Shown here in pieces: positions 51,764 to 59,552 of a stretch of DNA of 64,000 nucleotides. The translations under genes and the position numbers were made by a program. Below the pieces are notes generated by a model. The model ran no database searches. It was not told the origin of the DNA and was given only the letters and a program-made list of their open reading frames with translations. The stretch comes from an uncultured Selenomonadaceae bacterium (GTDB lineage Bacteria > Bacillota > Negativicutes > Selenomonadales > Selenomonadaceae): assembly GCA_905234235.1 (NCBI GenBank), contig CAJOHN010000002.1, positions 101,863 through 165,862 on the forward strand. Reading direction: 5' to 3'. Positions within the stretch are counted from its first letter, which is position 1. Each line of letters starts with the position of its first letter.

Positions 51764-52336
51764 ATGGCTGAAAGTATCAGAATTACGACGCCGTTCACGG
51801 AGGAGATGTCGCGCAAGCTCAAGGCGGGCGATAGCGTCCTCATAACCGGCACGATAATCAGCGCACGCGACGCCGCTCATAAAGTCATGACGGAAGCATT
51901 GGCTCGCGGCGAAAAATTGCCCGTCGATTGGACTAATCAAATTGTTTATTATCTTGGCCCGACACCCGCTAAACCCGGGGATCCGATTGGCTCGTGTGGT
52001 CCGACGACTTCGGGCAGAATGGACGCTTATACTCCGACGATGCTTGAGCAGGGCATTAAGGGAATGGTCGGCAAGGGCTCGCGTACCAAAGAAGTTGTCG
52101 AGTCTATGAAGAAAAACGGCGCGACTTATTTTGCGGCAGTCGGTGGGGCGGCGGCTTTAATCGCTAAGTCCGTTAAAAGTTACACTGTACTTGCTTATCC
52201 CGAACTTGGTCCGGAAGCTGTGGCGGCTTTGGAAGTTGTTGATTTCCCCGCGATTGTCGTTATCGACTGCGAGGGCAATAATTTCTACGAGATTGGGCAG
52301 AAGGATTATCGTCACTTCGATATAGATAAAATCTAG
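51764..52336 (+). CDS. fumB: Fumarate hydratase class I, beta subunit
   Basis: The 190-residue beta subunit completes the class I fumarase. It contains AGDSVLITGTIISARDAAHKVM, GPTTSGRMDAYTPTMLEQGIKGMVGKGS in two parts and a C-terminal DFPAIVVIDCEGNNFYE, conserved with the C-terminal domain of single-chain FumA. AAGGAGA precedes the ATG. It probably shares a transcript with the alpha subunit and, after a hairpin at 52343-52375, with the succinate dehydrogenase/fumarate reductase genes. Confidence 0.93.
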   Translation: MAESIRITTPFTEEMSRKLKAGDSVLITGTIISARDAAHKVMTEALARGEKLPVDWTNQIVYYLGPTPAKPGDPIGSCGPTTSGRMDAYTPTMLEQGIKGMVGKGSRTKEVVESMKKNGATYFAAVGGAAALIAKSVKSYTVLAYPELGPEAVAALEVVDFPAIVVIDCEGNNFYEIGQKDYRHFDIDKI

Positions 52337-52342
52337 GGACTA

Positions 52343-52375
52343 GGGAGGCTCGCGGAGAAATTTCGCTAACCTCCC
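52343..52375. repeat. Hairpin between fumarase and fumarate reductase genes
   Basis: GGGAGG (52343-52348) pairs with CCTCCC (52370-52375) with an inner GAAATTTC palindrome. It lacks a T-run, so it may be a processing or stability element rather than a terminator; it is preceded by AGGGACTAGGG, related to the heptamer repeats. Confidence 0.55.
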
Positions 52376-52401
52376 GCGCCCTGTAAATCAAGGAGGCAAC
52401 A

Positions 52402-53025
52402 ATGTTTCACACAACTTTTTACGTGCGGCGTCTGCATTCACTATGCGGCTTGCTCGTCTTGGGTATGGTGCTGTTCGAGCATATCTTCACAAACTCAATG
52501 GCGATTCTCGGTCCGCAAGGTCTTAACACCGCTCTCGAAATGATGGAGCTTATCCCTAAGCCGATTTTTATGGGATTGGAAGTCGGCGGCATCGCGGTTC
52601 CGCTCCTGTTTCATGGACTTTATGGCATTTACATTGCTCTACAAGCGAAAAATAATCCCTGCAATTACGGCTACATTCGCAACTGGAATTTTGCTCTTCA
52701 ACGTTGGACGGCTTGGTTCCTCGTCGTATTTTTAATTTGGCACGTCGGCTATCTGCGCTTCTACGTCAAAGGCGTCACGGGCACTCCCATTTCCTTTGAA
52801 CTTTTGCAGAATTTCTTCCAAAGTCCTATCGTCGTTATCCTCTACATTCTCGGCATGTTCGCGGCGATTTTCCATTTCTGCAACGGCATTACTACCTTCT
52901 GCATGACTTGGGGCATTACTAAAGGTCCGCGCGCTCAAAAGGCTATCAGCATTATCAGCATGTTACTCTGCGCGGGCATGTGCGCTATGACGCTTATTTT
53001 CATGGGCAGTTATTTTGTCTACTAA
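52402..53025 (+). CDS. sdhC: Succinate dehydrogenase/fumarate reductase cytochrome b subunit
   Basis: The 207-residue membrane subunit of the type B complex anchors the catalytic subunits and binds haem b and quinone. Five membrane segments can be seen, with histidines in RRLHSLCGLL, FEHIFTN, LLFHGLYGIYIAL, IWHVGYL and FHFCNGITTFCM, matching the haem-ligand pattern of Wolinella FrdC and Bacillus SdhC. A GGAGG site precedes the ATG. It heads the sdhC-A-B set, in the order of type B enzymes, which lack the SdhD subunit. Confidence 0.92.
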   Translation: MFHTTFYVRRLHSLCGLLVLGMVLFEHIFTNSMAILGPQGLNTALEMMELIPKPIFMGLEVGGIAVPLLFHGLYGIYIALQAKNNPCNYGYIRNWNFALQRWTAWFLVVFLIWHVGYLRFYVKGVTGTPISFELLQNFFQSPIVVILYILGMFAAIFHFCNGITTFCMTWGITKGPRAQKAISIISMLLCAGMCAMTLIFMGSYFVY

Positions 53026-53046
53026 AAATCTTTAGGAGATTTTGCT

Positions 53047-54858
53047 ATGGCGAAAGAATTAACTAAGAAACAAATTATAATCGTCGGCGGCGGCATAAGC
53101 GGCCTGCTTGCTACGATTAAGGTTTGCGAAATGGGCGGGGAAGTTTTGCTGTTTTCTTATTGCCCCGTCAAACGTTCGCACTCTCTTTGCGCTCAAGGCG
53201 GCATGAATGCTTGCATGGACACTAAGGGCGAACACGACAGCATTTACGAGCACTTCGACGATACTGTTTACGGCGGCGACTTTTTAGCGGATCAGTTGGC
53301 TGTTAAAGGCATGGTCGAAGCGGCTCCGAAACTTATTAAAATGCTTGACAGAATGGGCGTTACATTCACGCGCACGCCCGAAGGCAACCTTGACTTGCGC
53401 AACTTCGGCGGACAGAAAAATAAACGTACTTGCTTCTCCGGCTCCACGACAGGTCAGCAAATTCTTTACGCTCTTGATGAACAGGTTCGCCGCTGGGAAG
53501 TTAAAGGCTCCGTCAAAAAATACGAGTTCTGGGAATTCGTCAAGATTATTAAGAATCGCGAGGGCATTTGTCGCGGTATCGTCGCGCAGAGTATGAACAC
53601 TATGGAAATTAAATCGTTCCGCGCAGATACAGTTATCCTTGCGACGGGCGGTCCCGGTCAAGTGTTCGGGCGTTGTACGGCGTCGACGATTTGTAACGGC
53701 TCGGCGGTTTCAGCTGTTTATCAACAGGGCGCGGAGATTGCCAATCCCGAATTTATTCAAATTCACCCGACGGCAATTCCAGGCTCCGATAAAAACCGTT
53801 TGATGTCGGAGGCGTGTCGCGGCGAGGGCGGTCGTGTTTGGGTTTATAAGGACGGCAAGCCTTGGTATTTCCTCGAAGAAATGTATCCCGCTTACGGAAA
53901 TTTGGTGCCGCGTGACGTTGCCAGCCGCGCGATTTATAAAGTCTGCGTGCATATGGGCTTGGGTATTAACGGCGAGAACAGAGTTTATCTTGATCTGTCG
54001 CACATTGACGGCGATTATTTACTCCGCAAGCTCGGCGGCATTTTGGAAATGTACTCTGAATTTGTCGGACAAGACCCGCGCAAAGTTCCAATGGAAATTT
54101 TCCCCAGCGTCCACTATTCGATGGGCGGCATTTGGGTTGACAGACAACATTTTACAAATATCCCCGGCTTAATGGCGTCCGGCGAATGCGATTATCAATA
54201 TCACGGCGCAAATCGTCTCGGCGCGAACTCTTTGCTTAGTGCGGCTTATTCGGGCACGGTTTCTGGTCCGGAGGCTATGAAATGGGCGCGTAGTGGTAAG
54301 AACGGTTCCGAACTCACGGATGACGAAATGGAAGCGGCACGGCGCGAAGTTCAAAACGAATACGATAAAATTTTGCAGATGAATGGCTCCGAGAATGCGC
54401 ATAAACTTCACCACGAAATGGGCGACCTCATGTATAAATACGTGGCGATTGAACGCGATAACAACGGGCTTGACGCTTGCCTCGTCGAACTTAAAAAGTT
54501 GCTTAAGCGTTGGGATGATATAGGCGTCACTGACAGGGGCAACGTCGCCAATCAAGAGGCAATGTTCGTTCGCCAGCTCCGCAATATGATTCTTTATGCG
54601 ATGGTTATCACGAAGGGTGCCCGTTGCCGCGACGAATCACGCGGAGCTCACGCTAAGATTGTCCTCGAAAACGGGCAGCAGAAACACGATAAGGACGGCG
54701 AACTCGTATTCATGGGGCGCGACGATAAAAACTTCATGTTTACGACGATTGTTAATTACGACCCCAAGACTGAAGACCCGATTGTCACCTACCGCGAATT
54801 TGAACACTCGCTGATTAAACCGCGCGCCCGCAACTACGCCGTCGCCAAGAAAGAATAA
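53047..54858 (+). CDS. sdhA: Succinate dehydrogenase/fumarate reductase flavoprotein
   Basis: The 603-residue FAD subunit holds the dicarboxylate site. It has the dinucleotide fold IIIVGGGISGLLATIKVCEMGG, the FAD-attachment region KRSHSLCAQGGMNACMDT, LATGGPGQVFGRCTASTICNG, HPTAIPGSDKNRL, the catalytic MSEACRGEGGRVW and YSMGGIWVD followed by GECDYQYHGANRLGANSL. The protein is closer to the Bacillus/Wolinella type B than to E. coli FrdA, judged by the N-terminal and C-terminal segments. It lies between sdhC and sdhB with gaps of about 20 bases. Whether it works mainly as fumarate reductase is inferred from the anaerobic gene set. Confidence 0.95.
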   Translation: MAKELTKKQIIIVGGGISGLLATIKVCEMGGEVLLFSYCPVKRSHSLCAQGGMNACMDTKGEHDSIYEHFDDTVYGGDFLADQLAVKGMVEAAPKLIKMLDRMGVTFTRTPEGNLDLRNFGGQKNKRTCFSGSTTGQQILYALDEQVRRWEVKGSVKKYEFWEFVKIIKNREGICRGIVAQSMNTMEIKSFRADTVILATGGPGQVFGRCTASTICNGSAVSAVYQQGAEIANPEFIQIHPTAIPGSDKNRLMSEACRGEGGRVWVYKDGKPWYFLEEMYPAYGNLVPRDVASRAIYKVCVHMGLGINGENRVYLDLSHIDGDYLLRKLGGILEMYSEFVGQDPRKVPMEIFPSVHYSMGGIWVDRQHFTNIPGLMASGECDYQYHGANRLGANSLLSAAYSGTVSGPEAMKWARSGKNGSELTDDEMEAARREVQNEYDKILQMNGSENAHKLHHEMGDLMYKYVAIERDNNGLDACLVELKKLLKRWDDIGVTDRGNVANQEAMFVRQLRNMILYAMVITKGARCRDESRGAHAKIVLENGQQKHDKDGELVFMGRDDKNFMFTTIVNYDPKTEDPIVTYREFEHSLIKPRARNYAVAKKE

Positions 54859-54871
54859 AGGAGCGTTAGCT

Positions 54872-55618
54872 ATGGCTGAAAAAGTCAGATTTGTAATAGA
54901 GCGGCAGGATTCACCGAACGATAAGCCTTACACTCAAGAATTTGACGTGGAGTATCGCCCCGGCTTGAACGTCGTCGCCTCGCTCATGGAGATACAAAAA
55001 AATCCCGTCACGGTTGACGGCAAAAAAGTTCCGCCGGTCGTGTGGGAATGTAACTGCTTGGAAAAAGTTTGCGGCGCGTGCATGATGGTTATCAACGGCA
55101 AAGCTCAACAAGCGTGTTGCGCTCTCGTCGACAATCTCAAGAAGCCAATCAAGTTGCAACCCGCGCGGACGTTCCCGGTTATCCGTGACTTGCTTATTGA
55201 CAGAACAAGAATGTTCGAGGCTCTCAAGCGCATTCAAGGTTGGGTTGAACTCGACGGCTCTTGGGAAAACCGCGAAGCCCCGATTCAAAATCCCTACACC
55301 GCTCGCACTGCTTACGAAATTTCGCGTTGCATGACTTGCGGCTGTTGCCTAGAGGCTTGCCCCAATGTCGGTCCGCAATCAGACTTCATAGGTCCCGCGC
55401 CGACTGTTCAAGCTTATCTTTTCAATCTCCATCCGCTCGGAAAGTTCGATAAACCCAAACGTTTGAATGTCTTAATGGAAAAGGGCGGCATTACCAGTTG
55501 CGGCAACAGTCAAAACTGCGTCGAGGTCTGCCCGAAGTCTATTAAGCTCACGACTTACCTCGCGCAACTCAATCGCGACGTGAACATCCAAGCTTTGAAA
55601 AATATCTTCGACAACTAA
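54872..55618 (+). CDS. sdhB: Succinate dehydrogenase/fumarate reductase iron-sulfur subunit
   Basis: The 248-residue subunit carries electrons between FAD and haem/quinone. It has the [2Fe-2S] set CNCLEKVCGACMMVINGKAQQAC (split here as two overlapping stretches: CNCLEKVCGAC and MMVINGKAQQAC), the [4Fe-4S] motif CMTCGCCLEACPNVG and the [3Fe-4S] motif CGNSQNCVEVCPKSIK. N-terminal residues 1-40 are ordinary for the family. AAGGAGCG precedes the ATG. A terminator at 55636-55674 closes the operon. Confidence 0.95.
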   Translation: MAEKVRFVIERQDSPNDKPYTQEFDVEYRPGLNVVASLMEIQKNPVTVDGKKVPPVVWECNCLEKVCGACMMVINGKAQQACCALVDNLKKPIKLQPARTFPVIRDLLIDRTRMFEALKRIQGWVELDGSWENREAPIQNPYTARTAYEISRCMTCGCCLEACPNVGPQSDFIGPAPTVQAYLFNLHPLGKFDKPKRLNVLMEKGGITSCGNSQNCVEVCPKSIKLTTYLAQLNRDVNIQALKNIFDN

Positions 55619-55635
55619 ACTTGACAAAAAAAATT

Positions 55636-55674
55636 ATCGGAGCATCGCAGGAAATTCTGTGGTGCCCCGATTTT
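55636..55674. terminator. Terminator of the fumarate reductase operon
   Basis: ATCGG (55636-55640) and GCA pair with TGC and CCGAT (55667-55671) around a GAAATTC centre, followed by TTTT; the A-run at 55626-55633 makes it usable for the convergent GIY-YIG gene. Confidence 0.75.
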
Positions 55675-55691
55675 CTATGCCTAAAATTATT

Positions 55692-56306
55692 TCAGCCCTC
55701 GCTACGTTCAAGCAAATATTCGATTGGCTTTCCAAAAATCTCAACGAGCTTAACTTTATCGCGTTCTGTGAAATTTTCCTTGCCGCGCATTTTGGCAGAT
55801 ATAGCTTTTAAGCCTAAAAGTTTTGCAAGTGCGGCGTATGAGAGATTAAAGTCATCTAGTTCAGGTATTAAATTTTTATAAGGACTATCGCCACGATATA
55901 ACGTGGAAAGTTTCTTACAATGTTCGTTGGTGTGATGTTTGCCGAAAAACGGATTCTTTTCTCTAAGGCGAGATATTGAAAGATTTTTGCAATGTTCAGG
56001 CGAACGAATGTAATGAACAGATTGTTCTCCGCCGTCAGTGCGGTTGTAGCCGTAAGGGATTTTACTTCGGAGCGCGGCGATAAAATATTTTTCCCAATAA
56101 TAGAGTTCCGCTTTCGAGGAGCCACTTTTGATAGCTCCATATCGAAAATTTTCCTTGCCGTATTTTTGAATCGCCTTGCCGATGAGAGATTTTTTGTTAC
56201 ATGAATGCTGATAGAATCGCTCTTCGACTGTTTTGGTTGTTTGCCCGACGTATCGTTTCCCGTTAATCAAATTTTGTATGAGATATACAACGCCGAATGG
56301 TTTCAT
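55692..56306 (-). CDS. GIY-YIG homing-type endonuclease with NUMOD3 motifs
   Basis: The 204-residue protein starts with a GIY-YIG nuclease domain: VVYLIQNLINGKRYVGQTTK contains the VYL and YVG strands, with the following VEERFYQHS and the catalytic-looking EKYFIAA glutamate. The middle has two NUMOD3-like DNA-binding motifs, SPEHCKNLSISRLREKNPFFGK and the related TNEHCKKLS. The last 50 residues (YAALAKLLGLKAISAKMRGKEN) look like a helix-turn-helix of the Cro type. This layout is that of free-standing homing endonucleases in phages and introns. It stands alone between operons; no intron or insertion is visible around it. The ATG at 56306 is preceded by AAGGCGGAG. Confidence 0.85.
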   Translation of the reverse strand: MKPFGVVYLIQNLINGKRYVGQTTKTVEERFYQHSCNKKSLIGKAIQKYGKENFRYGAIKSGSSKAELYYWEKYFIAALRSKIPYGYNRTDGGEQSVHYIRSPEHCKNLSISRLREKNPFFGKHHTNEHCKKLSTLYRGDSPYKNLIPELDDFNLSYAALAKLLGLKAISAKMRGKENFTERDKVKLVEIFGKPIEYLLERSEG

Positions 56307-56323
56307 AAAGACTCCGCCTTTCG

Positions 56324-56352
56324 TTGACAGCGCGGCGCGAGCGTGTTACAAT
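56324..56352 (+). promoter_or_regulatory. Strong sigma-70 promoter for a non-coding RNA
   Basis: TTGACA (56324-56329), 17 bases, TACAAT (56347-56352). No open reading frame of useful size starts downstream; transcription would start near 56359. Confidence 0.75.
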
Positions 56353-56358
56353 GCAAAT

Positions 56359-56488
56359 GGAAAAGCTCTGTGCCGTGTTGTGGATTTTTTCTTAACAAGC
56401 TAATCTTAACACCGCAGGGCTTTTCCCGTCAAGTAAACAGACATAAAAAAATCCCCCCCGACCGCGCAGGTTGAGGGGAAAATTTTTT
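56359..56488 (+). ncRNA. Candidate small RNA, class unknown
   Basis: Seven bases after the -10 box a long stem-loop begins: GGAAAAGC (56359-56366) pairs with GCTTTTCC (56419-56426), then CTG/CAG and GTGTT/AACAC continue the stem with an internal loop, leaving a terminal loop of about 26 bases rich in T. A 27-base linker leads to the terminator at 56453-56488. The RNA would be about 130 nt. It lacks the GGTCAGG...GGAAGG signature of SRP RNA, tmRNA features and the length of 6S RNA. No known riboswitch core is evident, and the next gene on this strand is far away, so it looks like a free-standing RNA. Confidence 0.6.
56453..56488. terminator. Bidirectional terminator
   Basis: CCCC...GACC pairs with GGTTGAGGGG around GCGCA; T-run at 56483-56488 on plus, A-run at 56444-56451 for the minus strand. 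It can end both the small RNA and the CBS-pyrophosphatase gene. It contains an intergenic CCGCGCAG octamer. Confidence 0.75.
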
Positions 56489-56502
56489 ATACGCTTGGAA
56501 AT

Positions 56503-58155
56503 TTATTGTTGACTAATTCGTTTAGCAGCCTCTGAGAGTGGCGGGATGCACTGCTTCTTCCTACTCATAACCCCCGGCAAATAAATGTGATTTCCGCTGG
56601 TGTCTTTGTGGAAGGCTTCCGCGATAAGTGTTCTGGGAGCTCCAGCATAAAGCAAATAGCTTGCCTCTTCGAGTATATCCGTACACATCATAATCTGGAT
56701 GTCCCAGCCCTCGCGCTCGACATTCTGCTTCATTACGGCAATTAATTGGTCTTCGATGTCGAGAATTTCCTTCGGGTCAAGCACGGAAATTTGCGAGACG
56801 ATGACTTTGTAGTCGCCAATCTGAAATTCTTTGAGGTCGTTTTTGACGATTTCGGCAGGAGTTTTATCGCCGACACCCGCGCCCGCTCTGAGCATAGCCA
56901 AGCCGTATTCTTTGAGATTGACGCCCGCGATGTCAGCGAGTTTCTCGGCAGTCTTCCTATCCTTAGGCGTGCAGGTCGGCGATTTGAACAGAACAGTATC
57001 TGAGATAATCGCGCTGAGTAAAAGTCCTGCGATTGACGGCGGGATTTCTATGTCATTTTCCCAATGCATATTCGCGACGATTGTACACGTGCAACCGACG
57101 GGCTCTTGGTGAATGTAAATAGGTTCAGAAGTTTGGACGCCGCCGAGTCTGTGGTGGTCGATGATTTCGACAATCTTAGCGTCTTCAATGCCCTCGATAG
57201 CCTGTCCGCGTTCGTTGTGGTCGACGAGGATAACTTTCTCGCGATCGGGGAGCATAATTTCATCCGCGCTGACTAAGCCGACTAATTTATTATTTTCGAC
57301 GACGGGATAACTGCGATAGCGGTGTTCGTCCATAACGCCCTTAATATCACTGAGCAAATCCATCGGGCGGAAGCAAACGGGATTAGATTTCATGATTCTG
57401 CGAATGGGCACGCACTGATTGATTATGCGCCCGATAGTATAGGCGTCGTAGGGCGTCAACAGAATAAACACGCCGCGTTTTTGAGCCTCTTCGAGGATTT
57501 CTGCGTCGATACGGCTGTTCTGAGTGACAACGAGGCACGAGATACCGCACTCAAGAATTTTATGCAGAGTATCCGCGCTTCTGTCGCCGACGATAACGAT
57601 GTCTTTTTTGTTGAGGATACTGATTGTTGAAAACGCACTGCCCGACGCGATAACGATATTGCCTTCGATAAGGGCATTCTCATCGCCGGCAACCAAAACT
57701 TTAGCTTCGGTAGCTTGAATTATATCGCGGTAACGGACGCGCAAATCGACGAGGCTTTGAAGTCCGAGCTCCAAGAAGTAACGTTTGGCGAGGTCGCTGA
57801 CGGTGACGATACCGACGAGGTCGCCATTAGAATCTGTGACGGGCACGGATTGCAACTCGCTTTTACGCATGACTTCGCCGAGATGACGGAGCGTATCGTG
57901 TTGACGGACGACGGTTTTGCACTCAAGCGCAACGTCTTTAACGCGAGGATACAAATCGGTCAACAGCAACGGTTGGTCGACTTTGAAGTATTCGAGCGCG
58001 TACTTAGTCTCGTTATTGATTTTGCCGCAACGAGCAGGCACAGCATTAACGCCCAAAGCTTGTTTGAGGTGCGAGTAGCCGATCGCCGAACAAATCGAGT
58101 CGGTGTCGGGGTTACGATGCCCGATGACGTAAATTGGTTTATTGCCGCCTTTCAT
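56503..58155 (-). CDS. ppaC: CBS/DRTGG-domain manganese-dependent inorganic pyrophosphatase
   Basis: Family II pyrophosphatases hydrolyse PPi with Mn or Co. The 550-residue protein has DHH motifs (IGHRNPDTDSICSAIGY; DHNERGQAIEG; IVEIIDHHRLGG), the regulatory insert with two CBS domains flanking a DRTGG-like domain (about 75-300, including VPVTDSNGDLVGIVTVSDLA and SYPVVENNKLVGLVSADEI) and the C-terminal DHHA2 domain ending GVMSRKKQCIPPL. CBS-type PPases of clostridia are regulated by adenine nucleotides and diadenosine polyphosphates. The ATG follows a GGGAGG site. It stands immediately after the SCIFF gene on the same strand. Confidence 0.94.
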   Translation of the reverse strand: MKGGNKPIYVIGHRNPDTDSICSAIGYSHLKQALGVNAVPARCGKINNETKYALEYFKVDQPLLLTDLYPRVKDVALECKTVVRQHDTLRHLGEVMRKSELQSVPVTDSNGDLVGIVTVSDLAKRYFLELGLQSLVDLRVRYRDIIQATEAKVLVAGDENALIEGNIVIASGSAFSTISILNKKDIVIVGDRSADTLHKILECGISCLVVTQNSRIDAEILEEAQKRGVFILLTPYDAYTIGRIINQCVPIRRIMKSNPVCFRPMDLLSDIKGVMDEHRYRSYPVVENNKLVGLVSADEIMLPDREKVILVDHNERGQAIEGIEDAKIVEIIDHHRLGGVQTSEPIYIHQEPVGCTCTIVANMHWENDIEIPPSIAGLLLSAIISDTVLFKSPTCTPKDRKTAEKLADIAGVNLKEYGLAMLRAGAGVGDKTPAEIVKNDLKEFQIGDYKVIVSQISVLDPKEILDIEDQLIAVMKQNVEREGWDIQIMMCTDILEEASYLLYAGAPRTLIAEAFHKDTSGNHIYLPGVMSRKKQCIPPLSEAAKRISQQ

Positions 58156-58191
58156 TAAAAGACCTCCCCTAAAATTTTTGACACAACTAAA

Positions 58192-58338
58192 TTATTTCTT
58201 GGTGCGTTCGCAGACTTGATTGCCGACGGTGCAGCTGGTTTTGCAAGCGGATTGGCACGAGGCTTGGCATTCGCCGCAACCGCCTTTTTTAAGCGTGGCT
58301 TGCAGAGTCGGTTTGTTGATTGATTTGATGTGTTTCAT
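58192..58338 (-). CDS. scfA: SCIFF six-cysteine peptide precursor (ranthipeptide)
   Basis: A 48-residue peptide, MKHIKSINKPTLQATLKKGG leader then CGECQASCQSACKTSC and a closing VCERTKK. It has exactly six cysteines in the spacing of the SCIFF family (six cysteines in forty-five residues), whose cysteines are cross-linked to residue alpha- or gamma-carbons by a radical SAM maturase (ScfB), making a ranthipeptide. GGGAG eight bases before the ATG supports translation. The maturase gene is normally adjacent, but no radical SAM gene is in this window. Upstream is the polyprenyl synthase gene, downstream the CBS-pyrophosphatase. Function in the family is proposed to be signalling-like. Confidence 0.93.
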   Translation of the reverse strand: MKHIKSINKPTLQATLKKGGCGECQASCQSACKTSCTVGNQVCERTKK

Positions 58339-58365
58339 ATTATCAGCTCCCTTTGTAGATTGGTA

Positions 58366-58464
58366 GGTTATAGGGGTTAGATGTCAGGGGTCGGGGGTCA
58401 GTACTAATCCCTGAACCCTAGCCCCTAAACCCTGAACCCTAGCCCCTAAACCCTGTCCCCTAAA
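58366..58464. repeat. Degenerate GGGTTAG/CCCTGAA inverted-tandem repeat
   Basis: TAGGGGTTAG, CAGGGGTCGGGGGTCAG, then CCCTGAACCCTAGCCCCTAAA repeated. The G-rich half is partly complementary to the C-rich half, giving a potential long imperfect hairpin between the polyprenyl synthase and scfA. It is the largest member of the repeat set also seen at 551, 24754 and 31126. Confidence 0.75.
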
Positions 58465-58465
58465 A

Positions 58466-59422
58466 TTATCGCGTGCGGTCGACGATAAAGTCAGCAACTT
58501 GTTCGAGGGCGAGTGAGGCAGAAATTTTCAACGTGCTAGGCAAATTAATCCGCGCAGATTCGATGTGAGCCTCCGCCCGCGTCCTGCAATAGTCAACCGC
58601 GTCCGTAGCTTGAATGATTTTAATTGCGGCGTCAACGTCTCCGCCATTCGTGACGATTTTTTTTAGCTCGGCAGATTTATCGCTAACCTCCAACGCACGA
58701 ATCACAGGCAAAGTTATAACGCCGCTTTTTAAGTCGCCGCCGCGAGGCTTGCCGGTAATTTTTTCGTCGCCGAAGAAGTCCAGCAGGTCGTCGATAATCT
58801 GGAACGCAAGCCCTAAGCCGGAGCCGTAAGCCGTAAGATTATCTGATTCGCGCTTATCCATGTTGGCAACAATCGCGCCGAGCCTGCAACAGCTTGATAA
58901 GAAAATTGCTGTCTTAAGATTTATGCGGGTGTAGTATTCATTGAGCGTAGGAATTTCAAACAGCGAACGGTCTTGCATAATTTCGCCGACGCACAGATTT
59001 TTAACGAGCTTAGATAAAATCGTCGAGACTTCGGAGCCGTAATTATTTTCCGCGACGAGTTGGAAAGCTTTAGCGAAAAGATAATCGCCGACGAGAACTG
59101 CGATTTGCGCGCCGTATTTAGAGTTGGCAGTTTCGACGCCGCGCCGTTTCTTAGCAGTATCGATAATGTCGTCGTGAACGAGGCTCGCCGTGTGAATCAG
59201 TTCCAACGCGACTGCCAGCGGCATAGTTTTTTCAGGCGGACAATCTGTTTTGGAATTGGCGCACAGCAGGAAAAGCATCGGGCGTAATCTTTTGCCGCCT
59301 TTGAATAGAGATTCGCACGCCTCGAAAATAAATGTATATTCCGCGATTGAATTTCTGATTTGCTCCTCCAATGCCCGCAGATTTTTTTCCGCTTCTCCAT
59401 TCAATGCCGCTACGAAATTCAA
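58466..59422 (-). CDS. Polyprenyl diphosphate synthase
   Basis: The 318-residue trans-prenyltransferase makes the long isoprenoid tail of quinones. It has LFKGGKRLRPMLFLLCA, the first Asp-rich motif LVHDDIIDTAKKRRG, GDYLFAKAFQLV, and the second Asp-rich motif FQIIDDLLDFFGDEK. The likely start is TTG at 59422; upstream in-frame starts (back to 59500) overlap the promoter at 59454-59482 and lack homology. Chain length is not readable; a heptaprenyl or octaprenyl synthase for menaquinone would suit fumarate respiration. It lies directly upstream of the repeat and scfA. Confidence 0.87.
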   Translation of the reverse strand: MNFVAALNGEAEKNLRALEEQIRNSIAEYTFIFEACESLFKGGKRLRPMLFLLCANSKTDCPPEKTMPLAVALELIHTASLVHDDIIDTAKKRRGVETANSKYGAQIAVLVGDYLFAKAFQLVAENNYGSEVSTILSKLVKNLCVGEIMQDRSLFEIPTLNEYYTRINLKTAIFLSSCCRLGAIVANMDKRESDNLTAYGSGLGLAFQIIDDLLDFFGDEKITGKPRGGDLKSGVITLPVIRALEVSDKSAELKKIVTNGGDVDAAIKIIQATDAVDYCRTRAEAHIESARINLPSTLKISASLALEQVADFIVDRTR

Positions 59423-59453
59423 CCGGTTCACCCGCTCCAAAAAATTTTTTGCA

Positions 59454-59482
59454 ATTTTATCACAGCAAGGGGGCATTGTCAA
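59454..59482 (-). promoter_or_regulatory. Sigma-70 promoter for the polyprenyl synthase gene
   Basis: Minus-strand TTGACA, 17 bases, TAAAAT; its position argues against a start upstream of 59454. Confidence 0.7.
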
Positions 59483-59552
59483 AAATCGCAGTGACGTCAA
59501 TCACGACAAAAATAAAACCCGCCACAAATTTTCTGCGACGAGTCGTAACGAT

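Noticed and set aside
56351..56395. Short frame (ATG CAA ATG GAA AAG ...) of 14 codons inside the candidate RNA, possible leader peptide
   Set aside because: The first ATG overlaps the -10 box, there is no ribosome site, and it runs through the stem-loop; I keep the region as a non-coding RNA.
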